This document shows, piece after piece, positions 22,447-33,245 of a DNA stretch of 64,000 bases (positions are counted from its first letter, which is position 1; each line of letters begins with the position of its first letter). The notes beneath the pieces are model-generated. The model made no database searches. It was not told the origin of the DNA and saw nothing but the letters and a program-made list of their open reading frames with translations. This stretch comes from Nicotiana tabacum (Eukaryota; Streptophyta; Magnoliopsida; Solanales; Solanaceae), in NCBI RefSeq assembly GCF_000715075.1, contig NC_134081.1, positions 67,815,153 through 67,879,152 on the forward strand, read 5' to 3'. A program made the translations under genes and the position numbers.

Positions 22447-23275
22447 GAGGTAGTTTGACGAAGTTACTTACGTTATCTAAAAAAGAAAAAGGCGACGAAT
22501 TAAAAAAAAAAAAAAAACAAACGCAAAAAGGTAGGAAGAAACTACCTGGATACTGCTGCCCCTTAATCTTGCCTTGTCCCCAAATTGATGCCTATAATTG
22601 GAGAGCAAGAAGGGAAGCTATTGAGAAATACTGCCGATGTGGGAGAAGTTGCAACAATTAGTCTCCTAATTGGAATAGGTAGCGAATGTCGGTTGTGCAT
22701 GGATAAATCGATATCCAAATTGGTGTAATTCAAAGGTCGGTTAGAGAGTCCTTTTTGAAGTAGAATAAGGCAAATCACATGTTTTATCTTTTCTAGCCGG
22801 CGGCAAGTAGTAAAGCAAAATTGTTTGTCTATTTGTCAAACTATTCAGCTAAGATAATTTAGAGCTCAAACGACACAAGAAAGAGATTAAAGCAAGATGA
22901 GGTACGTGGCGTCACAATTAAAACTACTGGTGAAATTGCATGCCAAAAGACATAAGAATGCCAATTTAAAAGAAAAAAAATATATAATTGTACTAAAGGA
23001 AGTTCACAAGCTTACATGGAAAGGAAAGTTTTGTCCTTACAAGCCAATCAATCACGTGTACTCCTTTCCCAATTCAAGAAAGGTGAAATTCAAATTTGTT
23101 CAGCTGGTGACAAATGCTTATGAATGTGTATATGTTGTTACGTATTTCAAGACTGGTTCGATATTTCACCGGTTCCCACCGAGCTAGAACTTATAAGGAA
23201 AGCTTTCATTGCCTTTTGAAAAAAGTTTTTTTTTTAAAAAAAAAGAGCGTTAGGGAAGAGAGAAAGTAGCAGAAG
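22447..23275. other. Non-coding Tat 3' region
   Basis: Includes an A-run at 22501-22516 and a poly-T/poly-A stretch near 23225-23245. Open frames at 22897-23187 (+) and 22563-22778 (-) show no family motif, and I do not call them genes. A purine-rich stretch GGGAAGAGAGAAAG (23253-23266) could be the polypurine tract of the Tat element. Confidence 0.45.
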
Positions 23276-24280
23276 TGCTTCTAGATCTCCTGGAATAAGG
23301 CATAATTTCTAACAAAACTTTCTACCTCTTGCTTTCATAGAAAAACGAATTTAGGAGATGAAATTCCGATTACCATACTGCAGGCCAAAATTTATTTGAA
23401 AGAGCAAACACAAGTCTTGAAATAGGGGTCTTTATAGGCATATAAAATTTATTGGATTAAAACTCAATAAACAACTTGGATTATATTTTAAATATACTAA
23501 TCCAAATAAATATTATGGGCTATTATAATTGAATTAATTATATAAGTCCAATATATATGGATTAAATAAATAAGTCTTAATCCATTGGGCTAGCCCATTT
23601 AATTGGGCTAAAGTGATGAGCCTACTTTATTAAACGCAATATGTTATCTTCCTAGAGGCTCAGTATGGTGTCACGTGTCGAATGACGTGGCGCGCCAAGT
23701 CAAACGGAAGAGTCGATAGGATCGTGCCACGTGTCAAAATGACAAGGCATGCCAAGTCAAATTAAGAGGCCAATGAGACTATGCCATATATGCAAGTGAC
23801 GTGTTCTGGCCAATCAAATACGGCATTGTCACGCTTCAGTCTGATTGGTCGGAAAAAGTTTATTCTCATCACAACTCTTCCCTCCCGAAACTATAAATAG
23901 GGGTTTTCATAACTCAGAAAGAGACCAGAAGTTATAACAAGAAGTAAGAGAAAGCTCGTGGATCAAACGCTACAGATTTATCTAAAAGCTACAAGCATTC
24001 AAGTGTTCTAAGGATTAAAAGATCAAGACGAAAATTCAAGATCAAGCTATAAGCCCTTGGATTAAAAATACGTCAAGATCAAGATCAGACCTCAAGCACT
24101 TAAATTAAAGTAAAATAAAATTTAAGATTAAGCTTGAAGGCTCTTTTATTTACTGTTGGAAAGAAGAATCAGAGAATTCATAGAGATTGTAATACTCGTA
24201 TTGTTTGAAATAAAATACTACGATTATTGCAATATCTTTCGATCTTGATTTTATTTTCTCGACGCAATTTATTGTCTACA
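23276..24280 (+). repeat. Probable 3' LTR of the Tat element
   Basis: A promoter-like CTATAAATAGGGG lies at about 23890-23902, followed by a leader and an end reading TTATTGTCTACA at 24269-24280. LINE endonuclease sequence starts soon after, so 24280 is a plausible insertion boundary. The left end is uncertain; the first TG after the purine run (23276) is my guess. No second LTR is in the window for comparison. Confidence 0.45.
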
Positions 24281-24329
24281 GTTACTATGGAAGAGACATC
24301 TCACAGTACAAATTCTTCATGTACATGAA

Positions 24330-24850
24330 CAATTCATCCAATGCTTTGTGAAAAACTCAACAGCTAATTTGTCTGCATTGGTAGCAGTGGTATATTCCAA
24401 AAATGAGCAGCAACAGAGAGACATTTTATGGAATGACTTACAGACTCAAATTCAAAGTGCTTGAATTATCAATGGAGACTTTAATAATGTACTTTTAACA
24501 GAGGATAGGATTGGCCAGCCAGTCACACAAACTGAAATACAAGATTTCAATGGCCTTATGGATAATCTTCAGCTAAATCCACTAATAGAAAAAGGGATGA
24601 TTCTTCACTTGGTGTAATAAACAAAAAGCTGGTAGTAGAGTGTATATCAAGATAGATTGGGCATTTGGGACTTCTACTGGATACAACAATTTGTCCATGT
24701 AGAAGCTGAGGAGTTTCTAATCACTCCCCTATACTTATACAATGCTAGAAAAGAGTTAGTGTTCATCCTAAACCATTTAAACTCTACACTACTATCATGG
24801 AGCACAAGGATTTCTCGGAACTGGTTAGAAGAGTTTGGCAGCAGAATATG
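24330..24850 (+). pseudogene. LINE apurinic endonuclease, C-terminal half
   Basis: Nicks target DNA for LINE insertion. Seen are CFVKNSTANLSALVAVVYSK, IINGDFNNVLLTEDRIGQPV and RVYIKIDWAFGTS, matching the GDFN and DR(V/I)..N motifs of plant L1 endonucleases. Stops and at least two frameshifts are present (e.g. near 24460 and 24615). Confidence 0.78.
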
Positions 24851-24860
24851 AGCTCAAAGA

Positions 24861-26160
24861 TTGCATATGGCAGATACTGCAAAACTCAAGATTGAGCTCA
24901 AAGACTTGAACTCTATTATTGCTTCCTATGCACAGAAGTTGAATCAAGCCAGACTGAGCCTAGAGAGTGTGCAAGCTACTATAGTGACTCAACCTTTCTG
25001 CCAGTCTTTGCTTGATCAAGAGAAGGCATTCATTAGTGAGATAGAAAAGTGGAGTTCTGTATAAAAGAAAGTGATGAGGCAAAATCCAGAGCTTTTTTGA
25101 TTGATAGTGGGGATTCAAACTGCAAGTACTTTCATGCGTAATTAAAAATCAGATCTAGAAAGAATATCTTCCATATACAATAAGGTGGGAATTAAAGAGA
25201 CTGATCCAAAGGCTGTGGAAGCAGAATTATATTCCTATCATTTTGCACCAAACTTATGGGTGATAGTAATAGAGTAATGCCATGCCCTAATACCATAGTA
25301 ACCAAAAGTGGATCATGTTTTACAAGGATACAAAAACAAAGGCTGATTCAAGAGGTTACTAAGGAAAAAATTGATGCTGCTATAAAAGATATGCCAATGG
25401 ATAAAGCACCTTGGGTTGATGGCTACTCACAATTATCATTCATTAAGGGTTAGAATTATTGATAACATATTGTTTAGTCAAGATCTCTTTAACGGTTACA
25501 CAAGGAAGGAATGTCTCCTATGTTTATTCTTAAAGTTGATCTTAGGAAGGTTTATGATACTCTTGACTGGCACTTTCTAAGGAGTATGATGACCTATCTT
25601 GGATTTCCATACAAATTCATCAACTACGTAATGGAGCGTTGACTACAGTTTTTTATTCCCTGGTGCTTAATAGTGTCATAACAAAACCTTTCCAGGCTAG
25701 AAGGGGTATAAGGTAAGGGGATCCTAGGTGCCTTTGCCTTTTTGTTTTATCAATAGAATATTTGCAAAGGGAGATGAACCAGCTAGCAATGAACAAGGAG
25801 TTCAAATTACAACGAAGGTGTAAAGGACTTGGAGTGGTTCATGTATGTTTTGTTAATGATTTGCTCATGTTTTGCAGGGCTGACACAAAATCCATTACGA
25901 TAATCCAGGAGACCTTTCGAAAGTTATCTTGTGCATCTGGTCTGCAAGCCACTACAGATAAGAGTTCCATCTATGTTGTTATCCTGGCCCCAAATGCAAA
26001 AGAGGATATTATGCAATTTTTGGGCTACACAAAAGGCTCTGTCCCATTCAAGTACTTAGGAGTGCCTTTGTCTACAAAGAAGTTGACCATCAATTAGTGT
26101 CTCCCTCTGGTTGAGAGAATCAAATCAAGGGTGAACTGTTGGTCAGCTAGGATGCTCTCT
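24861..26160 (+). pseudogene. LINE reverse transcriptase
   Basis: The linker (KLNQARLSLESVQATIVTQP, from 24861) precedes IDAAIKDMPMDKAPWVDGYS (25370-25420; family NKAPGPDG) and VDLRKVYDTLDWHFLRSMM (family DLRKAYDTVDW, about 25530). The catalytic block reads HVCFVNDLLMFC with FVND at 25849-25860, where FADD is usual: both changes are single transitions. FKYLGVPLSTKKL (about 26050) and the following RIKSRVNCWSARMLSYSGK complete the domain. Frame changes near 25160, 25450 and 25740 disrupt it. Confidence 0.82.
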
Positions 26161-26640
26161 TACTCTGGTAAGCTTTAATTAATTAAGTCTGTTTTGTTTG
26201 GAATACAAACATATTGGTCTTAGATATTTGTTTCGCCCAATAAAGTCATCAAGCTAATTGAAGTAGTGTATAGAAGCTTCTACGGACAGGAATATGTGTG
26301 ACATCAAAAAAACCCTTGGTTTTTTGGGACATACTTTGTCAACCTAAAGGTGCTGGCGGGTTGTGTGATGAACTTGGGGTCTTTGAAACAAAGTTGCTAT
26401 ACTGAAACAGCCATGGGCCATTTCCATTGAAAAAGACTCTCGCTAGATCAGATAGATACACTATTACTACATAAAGTAAAGAAACCTAGAAAACATGAAC
26501 ACACTAAAGACTGCAGCTAGGGTGATGAGAAAGATTATTGATAGAAGAGACACATTACTAAAGATGAACTCTCTTCAAGGCACACTTGAGCAAAGGCTGA
26601 CTATGATGGCAAAAGATGGTCGTTTCTAGATTAAACAAAA
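26161..26640 (+). pseudogene. LINE RT C-terminal region
   Basis: Scattered frames give VLFGIQTYWS, LWDILCQPKGAGGLCDELGV and FETKLLYWN-like sequence, the conserved stretch downstream of RT in plant L1 proteins (family CRPKSEGGLGL). Heavily decayed. It ends near 26640, just before LTR-like sequence. Confidence 0.6.
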
Positions 26641-26688
26641 GCACCGCTCAATTCCCAGAATATGGATATAGAGATGGACAACAGTTGA

Positions 26689-27313
26689 AAATGTCTCACG
26701 AACCAAAATTCCAACCAAGGGGTCCTGATGGCGCCTAACCAACTTGCTAGACAAGCCAATACAATAACAGTAATAAATGAAACAAACTAAGCATTTAGCA
26801 GCATCATATATCATAAATAAAGAGAAAAATCACCTACAACATGACAAGGCTAAAACAATACAACTGACATAAAACACTTCCTAAGATTGGTGTCACGGAG
26901 TACATGAGCTTCTAATGAGTACTAAATACAAGGTCTGAAATGAAGTACAATATTGTCTGATACAATAAAACAGTAACAAGATAAGGAAGGTGACTCTAGA
27001 GTCTACGAACGAACATACAACACTACCTCGAGTCTCCCCGAGTGTCCAATCTAGTCACCCCTAGAAACACAGCTAGGTCCAATGTGGGAATCTGCACAAA
27101 AAGTACAAAAGTATAGTATGAACTCAGCCGACTCAATGTACTCAATAAGTGTCGAGCTTAACCCAACGAGGTAGTCACGAGCCTATGACAAGACACCTAC
27201 TTATAAACTTGTGCATTTAAAAAGCAAGAGTACGTACAAGAAAATAAAAGGATAAATAATGAGAGAAATAATAAAAGTAAACATGAAAAATAATAAAATG
27301 ATCAACTAAAGGT
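26689..27313 (-). mobile_element. Reverse-oriented LTR fragment (family A)
   Basis: Starts TGTCTCACGAACC at 26692, the reversed end typical of the chromovirus LTRs here, then GGGGTCCTGATGGCGCC. The phrase GTGTCACGGAGTACATGAGCTT (split here as GTGTCACGGAG and TACATGAGCTT) recurs at about 61905-61925, so 61699-62201 is the same family. It is cut on the right by the family B LTR that starts at 27314. No coding sequence. Confidence 0.65.
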
Positions 27314-27661
27314 GTCATGACCCAAAAAGTCACCAAGTCGTGATGGCATATAACCTAGCCCGCTAGGTAAGCCAGGCAATATAAGTTACAACTATAATGA
27401 GAAATTATCAATATTAATAATAAAGACCGAAAGAAAATTCAATAAAACTATCCCAAGGACTGGTAGTACAACTCATGAGCCACTATGATTTAGATTTACA
27501 AGACTGGATGAAGAATAAATACAACATTTATTTGAAGTGTACATAAACAGAAATGAAGTCATAAACTACCATGAGCAAAAGGTGGCCTGAATCTGGAACG
27601 CTGGTACGTCTTCAATGCAAAGCTTCATCTTTCATAACTACTCAGCTCCAGGATCTGCACG
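27314..27661 (-). mobile_element. Start of family B chromovirus LTR, duplicated copy
   Basis: Opens TGTCATGACCC at 27314, like the TGTCACGACCC of the 8.1-19.2 kb chromovirus. It continues after the solo LTR (29042-29239) and after the MITE (29943-30338), then stops at the duplication joint. Confidence 0.7.
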
Positions 27662-29041
27662 TGATGAGTGGTGAATTTACCACCTATTTTAGTCTCTTTT
27701 CTTAGTTTTTGTATCCGTTAATTATAAGAAGAGGTAATTTATAGAGTGCATTGCTAGATTTTCAGGTGAAAGTGGTCTAAAGAGAGTTGAGATCAAATGA
27801 AATGGAATTGAGCAAAAAAAAGCTGAAGAATTGCAAAACTGCTTCCAGTGATCTCGCACCTGGGATATAATTACCGCTTTTGTGGACTCGCAGTTGCGAG
27901 AACGAGTCTACATCTACGGAAGAGGAGATAATACACTAGGATCGCATCTGCGGAGGCGCATCTGCGTACCTGCAATTCTGCTTCTGCTGAAGGCCAATTT
28001 TTCACAAAACTTCGCACCCGCGAGCATTTGTCCGCATCTGCGGAACCGCACTTTCAGCCAACGGGCTTCAAAATTGGACAACTTGGACATTTCATATATT
28101 CTCTATCCCAAACCCACAAATACACGGTCTAGCTTATAAGAAACACATCTTTGATTGTCTTTGGCATATCCTTGAACAAAATTACAAGCTTGGAGCTAGG
28201 GTTCTTGCACACACATTTGGAACTTGAAGATTTTGGATGAAAATTTCTTACCCATTTCTACTCATTTCTTAATTTTCTTGTTTTGTATTGAATATCTAAG
28301 TGTGTAGTATTTTTTTCAATACTTAAATTTTGTTTATGGGAATATTCATATTTAAAGTCTGGATTAAATATCTTGTTGGGATTATGTATTGAATGATTTT
28401 TATTAATTATGAAGTGAGTTAATTATTTCTTTAATTATTCTGGTTCTTTAATATTTTCAAAGGGATTAGCTAACCCTAGGACTCGGCCATTAACTTCGAA
28501 TTATTCTTGAAAAAGATAATTTGGGGTGGGGAATAATTAATTAATAAGAACTTGAGGCGCTAACCCTCACTTTATAGATTCTACCTGGGGACAGGATTAA
28601 ACTACTTATAGCCACATCGGGTGAACTTAATCATTTTAATTGTTTTAGGTATAATTTAATTAGGGAGTTTTGTTAGTCTTCGAAAGAAGCTAATAAAGAA
28701 TTATTATCTGAGGCTAGTTAACATAAACTCGTTCATATTTGTAAAATCGTAAAATATATTGGATCGTTACTTGAGTGTAATTCCTCGTGTATCTATGATT
28801 GTAGCCGTTGATCATTTTACTTGCTTTCTAGATTAGTTTACATTTTTGCATTTAGACATAAATATTTTTTCAAAAATCTTTATTAGTGTTTGGCTTAGCA
28901 TAATAAGCGATAATTCTCTTTGTTGCCTAATAGCCTACACATTGTTCTCTGTGGGATTCGACCCCGGCTCATAGTTGGGTATATTATATTGCATGTGACC
29001 GTGTTCGCTTACTCTTTGAGGAGTGGATTTGGAAGGCATCA
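27662..29041 (+). mobile_element. Solo LTR, 1,380 bp, copy 1
   Basis: Begins TGATGAGTGG and ends GGCATCA, flanked by GCACG (27657-27661) and GCATG (29042-29046), a 5-bp target duplication with one mismatch. It contains a CpG-word island (27858-28056), a TATA-like CATATATTC (about 28089) and near its end GGGATTCGACCCC. No internal retrotransposon sequence is attached, so recombination between LTRs has removed it. The family was not recognised. The frame at 27882-28139 is LTR sequence. Orientation is inferred from the island-TATA order. Confidence 0.88.
27858..28056 (+). promoter_or_regulatory. CpG-word island in solo LTR (GCATCTGCGG words)
   Basis: Words CGCAGTTGCGAG, CGCATCTGCGG and CGCATCTGCG recur with spacers of 15-40 bp, followed within about 35 bp by a TATA-like site. 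The duplicate copy is at 31174-31372. Confidence 0.6.
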
Positions 29042-29239
29042 GCATGCAAGGTGCAGAAGTCTAGTATGAGTACAACCGACCACATGTACTCAGTAAGTAT
29101 CTTGACTAATCTCGGTGAAGTAGGGACGAGGTTTTTAAATCAAAAGATACTCACTTAATATAACTTGTGTAGTTTTATAACATGTACAATACAGATAAAA
29201 ATCAATGAGAGTCATAGAACAACGAAAATTAGAATCTAA

Positions 29240-29942
29240 TAGCCTGTCTAGCCAAGCTTCTCAAGAAGCCAAAAGTGCTTTTTCTTTTTTTTTTTTTCCT
29301 CAAAAACATTTTTTTTTCCTAACTTGACGTGTTTGGCCAAACCTTTTTTTGGGAAAAAAGTGTTTTTGGGAAGAAGCAGAAAAAGTAGCTTCTTCCCAAA
29401 AGCATAAGCAATTTTGACTTTTCTTCTTACCAAAAATACCCTTAACAAAATATAGTATATACCAAAATAACCGTTAAACCTAATACTTAAGATATTAATG
29501 TATAAATATTTCTTATTATTTTTAGGATAACTTTCTAATATATAGTGACTTTAGGGGTGAATACTTTTATATTTGTTGAATGATTTTTAATATATTTAAC
29601 TTATATTAAAAGAATTAAGTACTTTAAATTTTATTTTCATACTTTACTTAAATAAAATAAAAAGATTTAATTATTGTCTATAATAACAAATTTTTAAGAT
29701 TATTTATTTACTTATAATATTAAAACTATTAAGTAAATCTATTCATGTCCTTATTCGTAATTTGATACTTAAATGCACTCTCTGAAAAGTTTGGCCAAAC
29801 ATAAATTATTGCTCAAAAGTATTTTTCAGAGTGATTAGCCAAACACAAACTGTTTCTCTCCAAAAGTACTTTTTTTACAAGCACTTTTGAAAAAAACACT
29901 TCTCAAAATAAGTTAATTTCTCTAGCTTAGCCAAACAGGCTA
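29240..29942. mobile_element. Tourist-like (PIF/Harbinger) MITE, copy 1
   Basis: Terminal inverted repeats TAGCCTGTCTAGCCAAGCTT and (reverse complement of the right end) TAGCCTGTTTGGCTAAGCTA are flanked by TAA on both sides (29237-29239, 29943-29945). A 3-bp TAA duplication is typical of Harbinger-type MITEs. Interior AT-rich, with several GGCCAAAC/GCCAAACA motifs, and no transposase. Confidence 0.75.
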
Positions 29943-30159
29943 TAAGTACATAATACTTCTATGACTTAATTTCTGATTTCCGTTGGTTGTGTACAATCAG
30001 AATTATTGTGTACTTAAATTGTATACATCCAGATAGAAGTATTTGAATACAAATTAGAATATGGGTGCAATCCGTGAGTACGCCATCAAGAGAGAATCAT
30101 GAGAGGGCGACCCTAGGGACATGGATCCATATCCATACGATGTACGACAACAACCTCGT

Positions 30160-30320
30160 GCATAACAATAGGCGCACGGCAAAGACCTCATGCCCTAACA
30201 ATAACAATATCATCACAACTACATGACAAGGACCTCATGCCAAATCAATATCATTACAATCACACGACAAAGACCTCGTGCCCCAATATCATCACAATAG
30301 CACATCAATGACCTCGTGCC
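30160..30320. repeat. About 40-bp degenerate array
   Basis: Four to five units carrying GACAAAGACCTCGTGCC and AATATCATCACAA, part of LTR B. A second copy lies at about 33463-33623. Confidence 0.65.
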
Positions 30321-30975
30321 AGACCTCTGTCCTTATTCGAAATAGGGCATGCAACATGACCAATCTAGTCACCCCTAGAAACACAGCTAGGTCCAATGTC
30401 GGAATCTGCACAAAAAGTACAAAAGCATATTATGAACTCAGCCGACCCAATGTACTCAGTAAGTGTCGAGCCTAACCCAACGAGGTAGTCACGAGCCTAT
30501 GACAAGACACCTACTTATAAACTTGTGCATTTAAAAAGCAAGAGTACGTACAAGAAAATAAAAGGATAAATAATGAGAGAAATAATAAAAGCAAACATGA
30601 AAAATAATAAAATGATCAACTAAAGGTGTCATGACCCAAAAAGTCACCAAGTCGTGATGGCATATAACCTAGCCCGCTAGGTAAGCCAGGCAATATAAGT
30701 TACAACTATAATGAGAAATTATCAATATTAATAATAAAGACCGAAAGAGAATTCAATAAAACTATCCCAAGGACTGGTAGTACAAGTCATGAGCCACTAT
30801 GATTTAGATTTACAAGACTGGATGAAGAATAAATACAACATTTGTTTGAAGTGTACATAAACAAAAATGAAGTCATAAACTACCATGAACAAAAGGTGGC
30901 CTGAATCTGGAACGCTGGTACGTCTTCAATGCAAAGCTTCGTCTTTCACAACTACTCAGCTCCAGGATCTGCACG

Positions 30976-32355
30976 TGATGAGTGGTAAATTTACCACCTA
31001 TTTTAGTCTCTTTTCTTAGTTTTTGTATCCGTTAATTATAAGATGAGGTAATTTATAGAGCGCATTGCTAGATTTTCATGTAAAAATAGTCTGAAGAGAG
31101 TTGAGATCAAATGAAATGGAATTGAGCAAAAATAGTTGAAGAATTGCAAAACTGCTTCGAGTGATCTCGCACCTGGGATATAATTACCGCTTTTGTGGAC
31201 TCGCAGTTGCGAGAACGAGTCTACATCTGCGGAAAAGGAGATAATACACTAGGATCGCATCTGCGGAGGCGCATCTGTGTACCTGCAATTCTGCTTCTGC
31301 TGAAGGCCAATTTTTCACAAAACTTCGCACCCGCGAGCATTTGTCCGCATCTGCGGAACCGCACTTGCAGCAAACGGGCTTCAAACCTAGACAACTTGGA
31401 CATTTCATATATTCTCTATCCCAAACCCACAAATACACGGTCTAGCTTATTAGAAACACATCTTTGGTTGTCTTTGGCATATCCTTGAACAAAATTACAA
31501 GCTTGGAGCTAGGGTTCTTGCACACACATTTGGAACTTGAAGATTTTGGATGAAAATTCCTTACCCATTTCTACTCATTTCTTAATTTTCTTGTTTTGTA
31601 TTGAATATCTAAGTGTGTAGTATTTTTTTCAATACTTGAATCTTGTTTATGGGAATATTCATATTTAAAGTCTGGATTAAATATCTTGTTAGGATCATGT
31701 ATTGAATGATTTTTATTAATTATGAAGTGAGTTAATTATTTCTTTAATTATTCTGGTTCTTTAATATTTCCAAAGGGATTAGCTAACCCTAGGACTCGGC
31801 CATTAACTTCGAATTATTCTTGAAAAAGATAATTTGGGGTGGGGAATGATTAATTAATAAGAACTTGAGGCGTTAACCCTCACTTTATAGATTCTACCCG
31901 GGGATAGGATTAAACTACTTATAACCACATCGGGTGAACTTAATCATCTTAATTTTTTTAGGTATAATTTAATTAGGGAGATTTGTTAGTCTTCGGAAGA
32001 AGCTAATAAAGAATTATTATCTGAGGCTAGTTAACATAAACTTGTTCATATTGGTAAAATCGTAAAATATATTGGATCGTTACTTGAGTGTAATTCCTCG
32101 TGTATCTATGATTGTAGCCGTTGATCATTTTACTTGCTTTCTAGATTAGTTTACATTTTTGCATTTAGACATAAATATTTTTTTCAAAAATCTTTTTTAG
32201 TGTTTGGCTTAGCATAATAAGCGATAATTTTCTTTGTTGCCTAATAGCCTATATATTGTTCTCTGTGGGATTCGACCCCTGCTCATAGTTGGGTATATTA
32301 TATTGCATGTGACCGTGTTCGCTTACTCTTTGAGGAGTGGATTTGGAAGGTATCA
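30976..32355 (+). mobile_element. Solo LTR, 1,380 bp, copy 2
   Basis: Same element as 27662-29041, same site and length. Here the target duplication GCACG (30971-30975 and 32356-32360) is perfect, which fixes the element ends. Confidence 0.9.
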
Positions 32356-32549
32356 GCACGCAAGGTGCAGAAGTCTAGTATGAGTACAACCGACCACATG
32401 TACTCAGTAAGTATCTTGACTAATCTCGGTGAAATAGGGACGACGTTTTTAAGTCAAAAGATACTTAATATAACTTGTGTAGTTTTATAACATGTACAAT
32501 ACAGATAAAAATCAATGAGAGTCATAGAACAACGAAAATCAGAATCTAA

Positions 32550-33245
32550 TAGCCTGTCTGACCAAGCTTCTCAAGAAGCCAAAAGTGCTTCTTTTTTTTT
32601 TTTTCTCAAAAGCATTTTTTTTCCTAACTTGACGTGTTTGGCCAAACTTTTTTTTTTGGGAAAAAAGTGTTTTTGGGAAGAAGCAGAAAAAGTAGCTTCT
32701 TCCCAAAAGCAGAAGCAATTTTGACTTTTCTTCTTACCAAAAATACCGTTAACAAAATATAGTATATACCAAAATAACCGTTAAACCTAATACTTAAGAT
32801 ATTAATGTATAAATATCTTATTATTTTTAGGATAGCTTTCTAATATATAGTGACCGGGTGAATGCTTTTATATTTTAGTTGAATGTTTTTTAATATATTT
32901 AACTTATATTAAAAAAATTAAGTACTTTTAAATTTTATTTTCATATTTTACTTAAATAAAATGAAAAGATTTAATTATTGTTTATAATAACAAATTTTTA
33001 AGATTATTTATTTACTTATAATATTAAAACTATTAAGTAAATCTATTCATGTCCTTATTCGTAATTTGATACTTAAATGCACTCTCTGAAAAGTTTGGCC
33101 AAACACAAATTATTGCTCAAAAGTACTTTTCAGAATGATTAGCCAAACATAAACTGTTTCTCTCCAAAAGTACTTTTTTTACAAGCACTTTTGAAAAAGC
33201 ACTTCTCAAAATAAGTTGATTTCTCTAGCTTGGCCAAACAGGTTA
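32550..33245. mobile_element. Tourist-like MITE, copy 2
   Basis: Second copy of 29240-29942, 696 bp, again flanked by TAA (32547-32549 and 33246-33248). It was carried along in the 3.3-kb duplication. Confidence 0.75.

Larger units (their letters stand above)
1078..24280 (+). mobile_element. Tat-lineage Ty3/gypsy retrotransposon, decayed and interrupted
   Basis: Domain order on the + strand is Gag C-terminal linker, aspartic protease, RT, RNase H, a second archaeal-type RNase H (4568-4950) and integrase, ending at 6313. The second RNase H is a hallmark of the Tat/Ogre branch of plant Ty3/gypsy elements. Tat elements often have a long 3' region with tandem repeats and extra genes, and here there are repeats (6411-6530, 7091-7566, 22063-22446) and an antisense plant mobile domain gene. 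A probable 3' LTR ends at 24280. A chromovirus (8084-19186) interrupts it, and an LTR (1-1077) replaces the Gag end. Its own 5' LTR and most of gag lie outside the window. Many stops and frameshifts show it is dead. Confidence 0.8.
24281..26640 (+). mobile_element. LINE (L1-type non-LTR retrotransposon), 5' part removed by Tat insertion
   Basis: Endonuclease remnants (24330-24850) are followed by RT remnants (25160-26160) and a tail of conserved LINE sequence to about 26640, all on the + strand with many stops and frame changes. Since the first recognisable residues begin just after the Tat LTR, the Tat element appears to have inserted into the endonuclease coding region. The rest of the LINE would lie beyond the left window edge. 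No poly-A tail was identified; the 3' end is cut by the LTR at 26689. Confidence 0.8.
27046..30338. repeat. 3.3-kb tandem duplication, copy 1
   Basis: The sequence from CCAATCTAGTCACCCC (27046) to CCTTATTC (30338) is repeated from 30360, a period of 3,314 bp. Each copy holds the end of LTR A, the start of LTR B, a 1,380-bp solo LTR, a MITE of about 700 bp and a short 40-bp array. In the stretch 27314-27660 I see about 8 differences in 350 bp. Confidence 0.92.

Noticed and set aside
22897..23187. 96-codon + frame in the Tat 3' region
   Set aside because: No motif, AT-biased composition, and no support from neighbours.
27882..28139. Frame conserved in both duplication copies (27882-28139 and 31195-31488)
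   Set aside because: It lies in the solo LTR across the CpG-word island; conservation follows from the recent duplication, and no domain is recognisable.
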